Source: Yamagishiella unicocca | Lineage: Eukaryota; Chlorophyta; Chlorophyceae; Chlamydomonadales; Volvocaceae | NCBI GenBank assembly: GCA_003116995.1 | Contig: BDSL01000004.1 | Coordinates: 930,001 to 994,000 of the forward strand | Direction of reading: 5' to 3' | DNA length: 64,000 nucleotides | Made by a program: the position numbers and the translations under genes | Notes under the pieces: model-generated | What the model saw: the letters and a program-made list of their open reading frames with translations, nothing else | The model's database searches: none | What the model was told of the DNA's origin: nothing | Shown: in pieces, positions 45,801-55,552 of the stretch | Layout: each line of letters starts with the position of its first letter | Numbering within the stretch: position 1 is the first letter of the stretch

Positions 45801-48800
45801 CCTTCACCAGCTGTAATAGGGTTGGCGCTGATCAGGAACGCAACGCCGCCCTTACCCGCCATTATGCCGCTGCCCCTGCTGGTACCCGAGCCGTCGCTGG
45901 CCATACTTTCCACCCCGCCACTGCCCCCACCGCTGCTGTGGTCAATGGCGCCGGTCGTCCTAGCGATCGCGTCGACTCGTGAGTCAGCTGCTGCCGTCAC
46001 CTGTGCTGCAGTTGTTCCAGCCGGATCCACGCTTGCGTGCGGGCGTGCGAGTAGGCCCTCATCCCAGCCAGCAGAGGCAGGCTGCGTCGGCTCCGCAGTC
46101 GGAGAGCCGCAGAGCACCTCGTCGTTTGCCGGCGAGGCGGTCCCGAGCCCACCATGAGCGGCGGGCTGCTGACCAACCCCCATAGTCCTACCTAGCAGCC
46201 CGGGGGGCAGCTGGTGCTGGTGCGGCGGCAGCTGGTGCTGCTCGTCGTCGTTATCCATCGATGCCGTTATTGCATCCTGGCCCGGCGGTGGTGGCAGCAA
46301 CCTCAGGGGTCGGTTCGGTGCGACGGTGCACAGGCGCTGCTGCTGCTGTTCGCGGGTGGCATTGCGGCCGCTCCCGATGCTGGCCGCTCCGCCGGCGGCG
46401 CCAGCAGACCTGGCAGCCTCACCATTTGCGGCGTCAGATGCCAAGGATGCTGGTGTCGTTGTAGCCACCAGCGTAACCCCGGACCCAAGCGGCTGCTCCG
46501 CATCGGCGTCCCCAGCTGCGGAACCCAACATTGCATCTGAGTCAGCGCCGTACTCACGCGCGAGGTGCGACGCGCCAGCTGCTGATGCAAGTCCCACGGC
46601 CGTGCCCTGGGTGCTGCGCGTGGGGCTTCCAGTGACTGCGCCCGCGTGCCCAGCGACCTCCAGCAACCATTTCAGCCCGGGGCTGGCAGCCCTAGCGACA
46701 TCGACGAGCTCCGCCGGGTCGCTCAACCCGGACGTCGCTCCTTGGTGATACTGATGGCTGTGGTGCTGCTCGCCCTGTCCCAGGGGACTGCCCCAACGAC
46801 GCCGCTGCCGCTGCTGTCCGCCTGCGCCACCTGCGGCCTGTGCCGCGGCGTCACCGGGGCCGTCATCACCAGCAGCGTCGGGTGGGCGCTGCGCCTCGCG
46901 GTCGTGCGACGGGCTTTCCTGCGGCGCGCGCTCACCGGTGTCAAGGTACTCGTGGCGGCCGTTCGCCTCAGGCAGCCGGTGGTGCCGGTCGTGTTGCTCG
47001 GATGAATCTCTCAGAGTCTGAGGATGGTGTTCGTGATGGCTGTCCACATACCTCCGCAGCCATGAGTCGTCCGCACCCTCGGCGCCTGCTGTGAGGGTCC
47101 CAGTCCCCATGCGATACGACGGCAGCATCCCCCATTCACCCGCCGCGCCGCCATCATCGCCTGCAGCGCCGCCCAGCGACCCCCCCACCGCGTCCCCTGC
47201 CTGCGCCACAGACGCCGGCTGCGACTGGCCGCTGCCGCCGTCGCTGCTGCCCTCACCGCAGGCCGTCGCGGGCGCAGAGACAGCGGGCCCGCCGTGCAAT
47301 TGCGCCTCAGTGCCTGAAGTCCGTCTGCTGCGGCGACCAAGTCCGACCACGCCCGCGTCTGCACCTCGGCCCTCCTCTCCAGCTGCCGTAACGTCATCGA
47401 CGCTCTCCCAGGCGGCACTGTTCTCCCGAGTAGCAGCCGGCCACCCCTCCGCAGCCGACACTGACGAGGAAGCGACGTGGCCAGGGTCAGCAAGCGGCGC
47501 CTGTGGCCACCCGACTGGCTCAGCGGTGGCAACCATACCATCAGCTGGTACTGCTCCCTCATCTCTCCGGCTCCCCGCAGCCGCAGCCGCCCTTGCAGCC
47601 CCTGCAGCCGCAACGGCGGCGACGGCGCCGTCGATGGCGCCGTACGCCGCCGTGACAGCGCCATGCACGCCGTCGTAACCGGAGGAGAGCCCTCCCGGGC
47701 TGCCTAGGCTGCCCGCCATTGAACTCTCGGCTCCCGCAAGCTGCCATGCACGGCGGCGGCTGGGGCTGTGTGAAGTGCTCTCGTGCCACGTGACAGCACG
47801 CGGCGAGCCCGGGTGGCCGTCCTCACCGAGGAACCGACCTGTGACGACAGCGGATGGCGGCTGCTGCCCAAGCATACGCTCTACTGCGTGAGCGCCTGGC
47901 AACGGCGCATTCCGCGGATCGTCAGGACCAAAGCCGCAGGCGTACAGCACCCCGGGTTCAAAAGCCGCTGCGATTGGAGGGCCTAGCCGGGGAGCATCTT
48001 GTCCCTGAAGCCTCCACGCCCCGCCGGGCTGCACTGCCTCCCACGTGTCCGAAGCACGTAACGGCGCCGCCGATGATTGGTGGAGTGCCGGGAAGCCATC
48101 CCGCAAGGTAGGCGGAGGCTCCCCGGCGTCCTGGTTTTGGCGCTCCGAAGGCCCCCCTTCCGATGACGATGATGCCTCACTCGAACGTGGCTGCAATGTA
48201 CGGAGGCTGTAGCCGGCCGCTAGTTCAACAAAAGCCGCATCCGAAGGGGCGCTATCACTCGCCGGCAGCGGGGCTGCCGCCGTTGCCGTTGGCGCAGCCT
48301 CTGCAGCGCCTTCGTGCAACCATGTCTCTGCTGTTGCTACTTCAACCGCCGAGTTTGCTACGGCAATGCTTGGGTTAGTAATGCCTGAGCCTCTAAGTTC
48401 TGTTGCGCTGGCGTGAACGATATACGGTGCCACAACCGCAGCGCCCATCGACGCCTCATGCTGTAGCAGCGTAGGTGCTGATTCCGCGTGAGCGCTAACG
48501 TCGATCTGGTTTCGTGCCAGCAATGCCTGCTCCGCAATCGCCACGGGGTCCGCCGACGCAATACTGATGCGCTGACCTACAGGATCTGCTTGCCCCAACA
48601 CCACGCCCATCGTCCAGGCCACGTTGTGAATGCTGCATTCACCTGACACGGCCATAAAGCTGTCTAACAGGTTGGCGGTGGTGCTCGTGCGTGAAGGTAA
48701 CAAGTGCTCCAGGGACTGCAGGCTGGAGCGCAGCTGCGATATCCTTTGCTCAAAGGTGCCGGCGGCGCCGGTCGCGACGGGCACATCGGTGGCGGCAGCA

Positions 48801-49258
48801 GTGGTACTGCTTGTGCCAGCAGCAGGGGGGGCAACGGACGACAAGTCCCCTGCGCATTTGGGGATACGGCAGCTGTCTTATATTTGGTTCACGTACTAAC
48901 TTCGTCTATGTGGCTAAGGATATCATACTGGTTACATATGCAGTTGCCGTGGACGAGTTTAAATAACGCCTTTATTCCAAATCTCACCGTTTGCGGTCCC
49001 TTGACCATCCTTGCTGGAATCATTTTCGTCATATTGTGGATACATGGTTGCATACTTGGCTCGGAGGCCTGTGGAGCAGCAAGCGCGCAGATGGAGCAAG
49101 GTCAAGCGTCCCCTGGGTCCCGTGTGCAACCGTTACCGCTAACCCTGATGTACGCTGTTGTCTTACGCACCAGCAAGAAAGCTGGTGAGGTCGTCATCAG
49201 AGTTGAAGACGCTGGGACCTCGCTGCTGCTCAGCCACCGCGGCCATGGCGTCTGCCAT
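33802..49258 (-). CDS. Giant coiled-coil protein with CEP70-like C-terminus (put. centrosome/basal body)
   Basis: Thirty exons, all phases closing, 8,559 nt, 2,852 residues: 49258..49171, 48849..45441, 45145..45055, 44882..44775, 44501..44349, 44221..44090, 43898..43668, 43502..43311, 43122..42942, 42635..42499, 42179..42079, 41731..41485, 41209..40823, 40540..40289, 40122..39940, 39658..39482, 39165..38989, 38828..38748, 38592..38425, 37990..37817, 37518..37195, 36993..36892, 36530..36393, 36188..36130, 36046..35904, 35648..35539, 35413..35228, 35058..34946, 34711..34428, 34232..33802. Exon 1 starts MADAMAAVAEQQ; exon 2 is one 1,136-codon Ala/Gly/Ser-rich disordered block. Exons 3-25 are Arg/Glu/Ala coiled coil in related blocks (ARRLD..., LEGxIRARDxE...). 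The C-terminus is globular and helical: FDCPSLEGVVPAVNRLY, then YQRLASQLFEVL and SLEEVMPTLRLAL, resembling the end of human CEP70 in order and spacing. CEP70 is a centrosomal gamma-tubulin-associated protein. The 2.8-kb-residue size is far above its usual ~600. A single gene rather than two is supported by continuous phase. Confidence 0.8.
41889..41980. repeat. 31-bp minisatellite, three copies, in CEP70-like intron
   Basis: Three units of 31 bp carrying ccttgcgc and cgcaactccgc start near 41891, 41922 and 41953. The third is more diverged. They lie in the intron between exons 11 and 12. Confidence 0.82.
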
Positions 49259-49947
49259 ATGCAAAGCCGTAGCGGGTCCGCCGGGCTTTTTCAAGTCATG
49301 GGAACGGAGGGTGCTAGCCTCAGGGTGCGCTGCGCTGCTGCTTCTTGGAACTTTGACTTTGCCATATTCGCCGTAAAGCGCTATCAATTAGCAGAGCGGG
49401 GCTGTCGTCACGCCAAGCCGTGTTAGTAGTTCATTTGAATAAAGTGCAGGGTCGCGAAGAAAATAACAATATAAGGTTAGTTTCTCGTCTGGCCTGCGTC
49501 TGGACTGTTTCCGATTTGCCTGTTCAAAAGTGCATGCGGAATAGAAAATCCACACTTCCAAACAACTTCCAAGAGGTTTGCAATTAATGCACTACAACTA
49601 TTTTTGCGTTGCACATAGAAGCATCTTATGAAGGGTGCGACTGACATCAGCCTCAGCTTTGCGGCATCAACTTTGTCCAGGTCGTGCAAACCCTCTTGGA
49701 AGCCGACCTAAAAGTACTTTAAACAATAGTAATCTGGTTAGCATGCACAAGTCGCTCCTCCTTGGACCGTGCCGGGAGCTTTGTACAGGTATGGAGACGG
49801 GTGGCTTTTGCGTGCGGCGGCTTGCCGCCATAGGAGGGTTTTCCCGATGTAAAAGGAAAACACCAAACAGAGTACACCTCTAGTTGCATGTAGGCATCTG
49901 TTTGTCGGGTCGGTCGCACGGCTCCCCACCCCTCGTCCCCACCTCTC
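49259..49947. other. Divergent spacer, CEP70-like start to small mitochondrial-type protein
   Basis: A 689-base head-to-head region, presumably containing both promoters. No further exon was recognised. Confidence 0.5.
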
Positions 49948-50376
49948 ATGAAAGACATTATCTCGCCAACTGCAGCGCTGGCTGCGCCATGTGTAGTGGG
50001 AGTGGCGCAGCGGCCACTTGTTCTACGTGCGTATTCAACGGCAGAGCCCTCGGAGCCGGCGGCAGAAAGCAGCGTGGACGTTGGCGGCAGTCCCGGAGCA
50101 GCCAGCCTTACACCTACACTAACTGAGCCGGCCTTGGATAAATCGGTCATTGATGAGGCTATGCGGAAGATAAACTTAAACGTGGGGCTAAAAACTGAAG
50201 CCCTTGTTGCGCACGGAGTTGGTGTAACAGAAGCTTTGGAGCGCCAGCATCAACTGCACTTCGCTACGCTGCTGGCGGCACGGCGGAAAGCCATACGCGA
50301 GGGCAGGGAGGGAAGGAGTTACGAAGGGCTGACGGTTTCGGAGGCGTTGCGCAAGTCCATGGAGAAATATTCATGA
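49948..50376 (+). CDS. Hypothetical 142-residue protein, possible mitochondrial presequence
   Basis: A single uninterrupted frame starts at ATG 49948 and ends with TGA. I do not recognise the family. The first ~31 residues have no acid after Asp3 and include QRPLVLRAYST, where RAYS followed by T resembles a mitochondrial processing site. The middle is Pro/Ala/Glu-rich linker. The last ~75 residues look like a soluble helical domain (SVIDEAMRKINLNVGL, ALERQHQLHFATLLAARR, SEALRKSMEKYS). The clear change from leader to charged helix argues for a real gene. An upstream 5' exon or a shorter start cannot be excluded, and there is no splice evidence. Confidence 0.5.
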   Translation: MKDIISPTAALAAPCVVGVAQRPLVLRAYSTAEPSEPAAESSVDVGGSPGAASLTPTLTEPALDKSVIDEAMRKINLNVGLKTEALVAHGVGVTEALERQHQLHFATLLAARRKAIREGREGRSYEGLTVSEALRKSMEKYS

Positions 50377-51707
50377 TATGCCATCGCGGGGCATGGGCCT
50401 GCTGCAGGACGTGGAGACAGCTGAACGCCCATATTTTGCAAACCGGGGCTGACATTGAGGAGGGTTGCGAGGGAGTGGAGTGAAAATTGATGGTTAGGCA
50501 AGGGTGAAGACGGTCAGATAGCGCTGCAGGTTGTTGGGAATGCCAGTGAGGTCATATGGGTTGCCATGCTGCAGCCAGGGAAGCGCTGGTGGCGGTGCAT
50601 TCCATGTGGGGCCTGGACAGCGATGGTGCAAGGCTCGTAGGGGTGCAGTGGAGCGCGTCAGTGGAGCTTGCGTGTCAGCATGGCATGTAAGCAACGTGGA
50701 CCACAAGCCTGACGTATGTAAGACGCTATCGATTAATGCAGTGCGGTAGCATGGGCCAATCCGCGAAAGACCAACTTTCAGGAGGGGACGAGATCATGGG
50801 TGATATCGGCCTAGCTTATGCATACGTGCCGAATAGCAAGTACAGCTGCGGGCATAGCTCTGCGCATCATTCTTTCTGTTACCGGCAGTACGGTGGCCGA
50901 GCAACGAGCGGGAGCAAGTTGCATCAGGAGCTGGCAGATCAGCGCCCTTCTGGCCTGGCGTAAGCGATGCATGTCAACCCTTACCTACATTTGTACAGCC
51001 CCTATGGATATCTGGCGCATCTCGCAATTTCACGTTGCTTTGGGTGCGAGACACTTTGTGGGGACGGCATGCCCCTGGCATCCTTGCTATTTAGCCAACA
51101 GAGGGCGTCATGCCTGCCAGAGCCCCAGAGAACGACCATCAAATCTGAGACACGCAGGCAGACGCTCTCTTGGCCACGATGACAGGTGGTTTCGAAGGCA
51201 TGGCTGTGGCTGCACCCTTGTGGCAGGGTGGCTGACACCTGCTGACGGTGGCTATACCAGGCTATACGGGGCTGTAGGGCTGTACTTCGACAGAACGTGG
51301 CTTGCCGCTACCCCTGAGGGGACAACTTGCTACTGGAGCATACTATCACGCTATATATAATTTACACCGTAGCCCGTTCATACTTCCTTCTGTTGAGTCC
51401 CCTTAAGCAGTTGTCTGGTATTCTTGTCACAAGCTTCGCTGTGCCTGTGAGATTAATGGCATCACCCGTGTACTGGGGGAACAATGCATCGTTAATGCAT
51501 GCGGCCCCGTGAAGCCTCAAATCGCAATCGACATTCACAAGTACAGTACGGCAAGTGAATGCCTTGGCCGACAATTCAGAGGTTGAAGCAGACATTGGCA
51601 CAACGTATTTCATTAGTCCAGACTTTCACTGCCACCTTCATCTTCCGCGCAGTCCTTGGGTCCGAACTTACGAAGGACTTGCCTGCTTTCTGTGCATCTT
51701 AAGTGCC
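50377..51707. other. Intergenic, 1.3 kb
   Basis: Lies between the small protein and EFCAB10. A TGTAA at about 50685-50689 could end the upstream transcript. The open frames present lack motifs. Confidence 0.45.
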
Positions 51708-52202
51708 ATGGAGGACCCACGGGCTAAAGTGGAGGCTTATCTTGAAAGCAACAAAATACCCCAGCTGTTCGAGGTGAGCGCAAGACGACTGTCAAAGTGT
51801 TGCGTGCATGTAGCCGCGCCTAGGGCTGCGCGATAGGACGCGATAGAGCTGTACAACTGTAACATAATCGTCATTACGTAGGCCATTACTGCGGAGCTGC
51901 TGTTTTATAAGCCGGACGCTCCGCGGGGATACATCGTCAAGTACTTGGAGAATGCTAAGATCACAGGAACTTCCACCTTGATAACGGATCAAGATCTTGA
52001 AACTATGTTTGGAATGTTCGACATTACAAAGCGTGGCGTGGTGACGGCAGAGCAGGCCAATCGCGCGCTGCAAGTCATCCTCGGGCCGTCTGCAGACCTT
52101 GCAGACGTGGACGTCAAGACTGGTGCCAAGCTTTCTCAAACAGAGTTTGTCAACGCTATGTCGCTCGCTCTCAAACGCGCCAGCCCATACAGGCAGCAGT
52201 AA
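51708..52202 (+). CDS. EFCAB10: EFCAB10-like protein (RIIa-type dimerisation domain, degenerate EF-hand)
   Basis: Exons 51708..51773 and 51882..52202 give 128 residues. The first ~45 residues are an RIIa/DPY30-type helical hairpin (VEAYLESNKIPQLFE then AITAELLFYKPDAPRGYIVKYLE), as in EFCAB10 and other ciliary docking proteins. The C-terminal half reads DLETMFGMFDITKRGVVTAEQANRAL, an EF-hand-like helix-loop-helix whose loop lacks several Ca ligands, followed by LSQTEFVNAMSLAL. EFCAB10 is found in motile-cilium species, so an axonemal role is the likely but inferred function. The start is the only ATG in the first exon, with the GTGAGC donor after FE fixing the phase. It converges on the APT gene. 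Confidence 0.88.
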
Positions 52203-52715
52203 CGGAATGGCAGCAGCAGCTCTCGGCAGCAGCAGCTCGTGACAGCAGCGACGGAGGAAACGGCGGCTCCTCCGTTTGTAAATACTTCTACCGCCTATAG
52301 CACATTGAGTTCCGCGGTGTCCTTTTGCAACTCCAGCCGTGCAGTCTGTCGGCGCTGTCGAGCGGGAGTCAACTGCGTATACACTACGAATACTACGCCG
52401 CCCATCCGCCGGTATCTGCACTTGGTGACACGTGATCACGGCATCCACGCCTATACACACGCCTCTATGGCCGGACACCGCACTGGCGTGACAGTGGCGA
52501 CACGCCGCAGTGGCGCATGGGCATCCGTACATCATGGACATCACACGTCGAACCGCCGAACGGAAGGTCACGATGCCAGCCCTGAATGGCTACTGCCACC
52601 GTTGCAGTCCATTGAAAGGAGCAGCAGTGCTGGTGAGCGGGCCGGTGCTCACGCCTCATGAGGGCACAAGCATGGCATGACAGCACAGGTGCAAGCGCAG
52701 GATGTTTGCGCCGGA
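52203..52715. other. Convergent spacer between EFCAB10 and APT
   Basis: 513 bases hold both 3' UTRs. Nothing else was recognised apart from the EFCAB10 poly(A) motif. Confidence 0.55.
52277..52281 (+). terminator. TGTAA polyadenylation signal of EFCAB10
   Basis: TGTAA lies 75 nt after the EFCAB10 stop codon, matching chlorophyte poly(A) placement. Confidence 0.5.
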
Positions 52716-54287
52716 TCAAAGGCCCTCCTTCTCGACCAGGACGAATAGGGGCGTGTCTGGGATCTTCTCCCGGCCCTTGAGGAACGGCAGTTCGATGACG
52801 CACGCTGCCTCGACCACCACGCCACCGGCTTTCTCTGAAGGGGAGGACGCATGGGTTCGAATGGACATCGTGAATAGGCAGGTGCTGCGCAAATGTAGGG
52901 CCATGCATGTCGCGTGATGGTTAGGATGCCCAGAAGCTTGGTGTGCAAAAGGTATGTACGTTCTGGATTTCACAAGTCATGTAGGCGTGTTGCATGGCAA
53001 GTTGCGGTGATTAAGCCGTTCGGCGCTGGGCACGGCATGGAGCGCGGGGGGAGCAGCAATAGGCGTTGGAACCACAGCATGACGTTGTCGCAATGGCTGG
53101 GTGACTGAAGTCTGCTCCCAAAGTCCCCACCGCAAAAGATACAAGGGCGTGCCATTGTCGATTGCTTGCATGCTGGCCATTCACTCGTGTGGACATGTTA
53201 TGGCTTTCCGCGAAAGCAGGACCACCCCTAGTAAATGTTTTGCGCTGAGCGTGATGCCCACATTGTCATGGGTAACCGCCTTTAAACCGTACTTACTGAC
53301 AAGGTTGATGCCTGCTGCTAGCGTGCCGCCAGTGGCAATCAGGTCATCCACCTGTCAGGACGGGACAACCGGAAATGGGTATTACAAATAAAGTGGCCAA
53401 TGCGGGGCAACACGGTCTCGTGTGGTTTCAAAGGCAGGACAAGAATGCGGACGTGATGGAGAGTTCCAGACGGCGGCTTGCAGGACGGTGGTGCGTGTGT
53501 GCACTCGGGAGCTTATCCATTGTAAGGATCAGGGGTATTGAGCGCGAGCGCAAGCATCGATGAAGGCGCTTACTGGCTTAGTGCTCGCTCCTCGTCCTGA
53601 CGGTTAAACCCTACCGTTACCCAACACCTTCATGCTCCATGTCAACCATGATGCCTGATGGCCTAACTCTGGCCAACAACCTTCGTTCCAGCACTGTGCT
53701 TTGCAAATGTTACGCGACCAGCTAAACCCTGCTTACCAGCACGACACGTTGCCCAGGCTGAATGGCGCCGACGTGCATTTCGATCTTGTCCGTGCTGTAC
53801 TCCGTCTTGTACTCCTCAGATATCTTATCGCCTGTTCGTTACAATGTGAGGTATTGAATTTTACAGAGCGATCATCCCTTTCACCGTCATGGGAATACCC
53901 TTTCCTCCCCAAACACACCTGGCAGTTTGCCGGGCTTGCGCAGCGGCACAAAAGCAGCCCCCAGCTCCAACGCGAGCGGAGCGCCGAAGATCAAGCCGCG
54001 CGCCTCAAAACCTGCGTGCGAACGGTCGTCGTCGCCATGCCATCGCGGCACTTGCATGCTTTCCAAGCCCAGGGCAAATGGGTGACGCCGTAGATAGGCG
54101 CACCTGCTACGACGTCGATCTTCATGTCTTTGTATTGCTTAACGAACAGATCGATTGTGTACTTAAATGCCTGGTGGTTGAGCATGATAGTGGTGACGTC
54201 CCAGAACAGGATGCCCGCCTTAGGGAAATCAGGAACACCACGAATGGCGTTCTTGATTATCTCCTTCTTGGCCTCGTCGTCGGCCAT
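52716..54287 (-). CDS. APT: Adenine phosphoribosyltransferase
   Basis: Converts adenine plus PRPP to AMP and pyrophosphate in purine salvage; in plants related enzymes also inactivate cytokinin bases. Exons are 54287..54104, 54011..53919, 53831..53737, 53351..53297 and 52834..52716 (546 nt, 181 residues, normal family length). Visible motifs are [13 protein letters not shown] near the N-terminus, [27 protein letters not shown], the flexible-loop region [16 protein letters not shown], and the PRPP-binding signature [13 protein letters not shown], split by intron 3. [21 protein letters not shown] follows. No transit peptide is apparent, so the cytosol is likely. The intron after NLV uses a strong GTAAGT donor; read-through would give a false extension. 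Confidence 0.96.
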
Positions 54288-55552
54288 GGTTGTTAGGCGA
54301 CTTAAACTCTGGGCGGCGTTTGGCGGGTCGGCGGCGTGCGCGCGATGAAGCCTAACCCTATACGCGCGAGCTCCGCTGTACAAATATAACTATGATCCTC
54401 AATGGGTTCAAAAGTTGGCGAAGTCCTTTGGTGCGGAGGTGTGCCGTAGTGAGGGCCCATGCAAGAGAAATCCAATTACGCAAGGATCGATCGCAGCAGT
54501 GGACTACAACAACGGTATATTATTCCGCCAATCATGTCTCCAGGTTTGTGTATGCTGCGCCAATATCGCCCCACGCTCGACACGACCCTGGGGTCGGCAG
54601 CACCCCACCCGCAGCACATTGATACATGCACTTTCCGCGCCGCAATGGCCCTCTTGAAAATGCGGTCCCCGCATGCGATAAGTTTCGGCAACATTGAGAG
54701 GACTCGCTCCTATCCCTACAACCGAAATGGGCACAGGCTTCCTTCAGGCTCAGTCTGGCTCAGTCGAGGAAGGCCCATACCAGAAGGTGAGATAAGTGCC
54801 GACGTTTCAGCAGTATCCTCCAAGCGCAAGCATCCAAAGAAGTAACAGAGCGATGGCGGTATTCGAGTCATGTATTATCATATCCTGATGACCTTCAGTC
54901 CTTCACATCGCCAGTGCCATGCCACTTACTCGTCGCGATCTGGCGCCATGCCGCGGCACGGTGGCATCAACAAGCAACGTCCTCACAAGCGGCAAGCGGC
55001 AAGCCCTAAACCCGGATTCCAAACTTTATCCTTTCACTGCGAATTATCCAGCGACCTCAATATGCACTCTGGACCTACATGAACCTCCTCAAAAGCGATC
55101 TCCCCAACCTGGCGCTGGCTAGGTAATGACAGCCCTCGTCACGTTATGCAGTATTCTGCAAGTTGGTCATTAGTATGTTGCTAGTTCCGCCTCACCCAGC
55201 TCGTTGCGGGCTCCTTGCTTGCCCATCCCGCCCTGTCGCACAGCGCCGCCTTCAACTCCGCCCCACTCTCCGGCCGAGCCTGCGCTAGAGCAGCCATGCG
55301 CAAAGAGCTGTGTCGACCGGCTAACTGCCCCAACGCCAAATTGCCTCCAGGGAGGCCCCATTCCCACTATCCCACACCCTGCCACTCAACACGTCAACAC
55401 GTCGAATTTCGATCACGGGGTAGGCCCAAGGCCATCACTGCTCGCCTCCCTGCGATGACGTTAGTACTACCTAGACTGGTCCCACCACCCTACGGCACCC
55501 TCGCGGCACCTGCGGCTGCCTGGCCAGCATACCCCAGGTCCTCACACCCCCC
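54288..55552. other. Intergenic between APT start and XPD stop
   Basis: 1.27 kb with the APT promoter and XPD 3' UTR. The open frames have no recognisable protein features. No RNA gene was seen. Confidence 0.5.

Noticed and set aside
45228..47005. Plus-strand open frames of 110-230 codons
   Set aside because: They are antisense shadows of the low-complexity exon 2 of the CEP70-like gene, whose GC-rich codons suppress stops on both strands.
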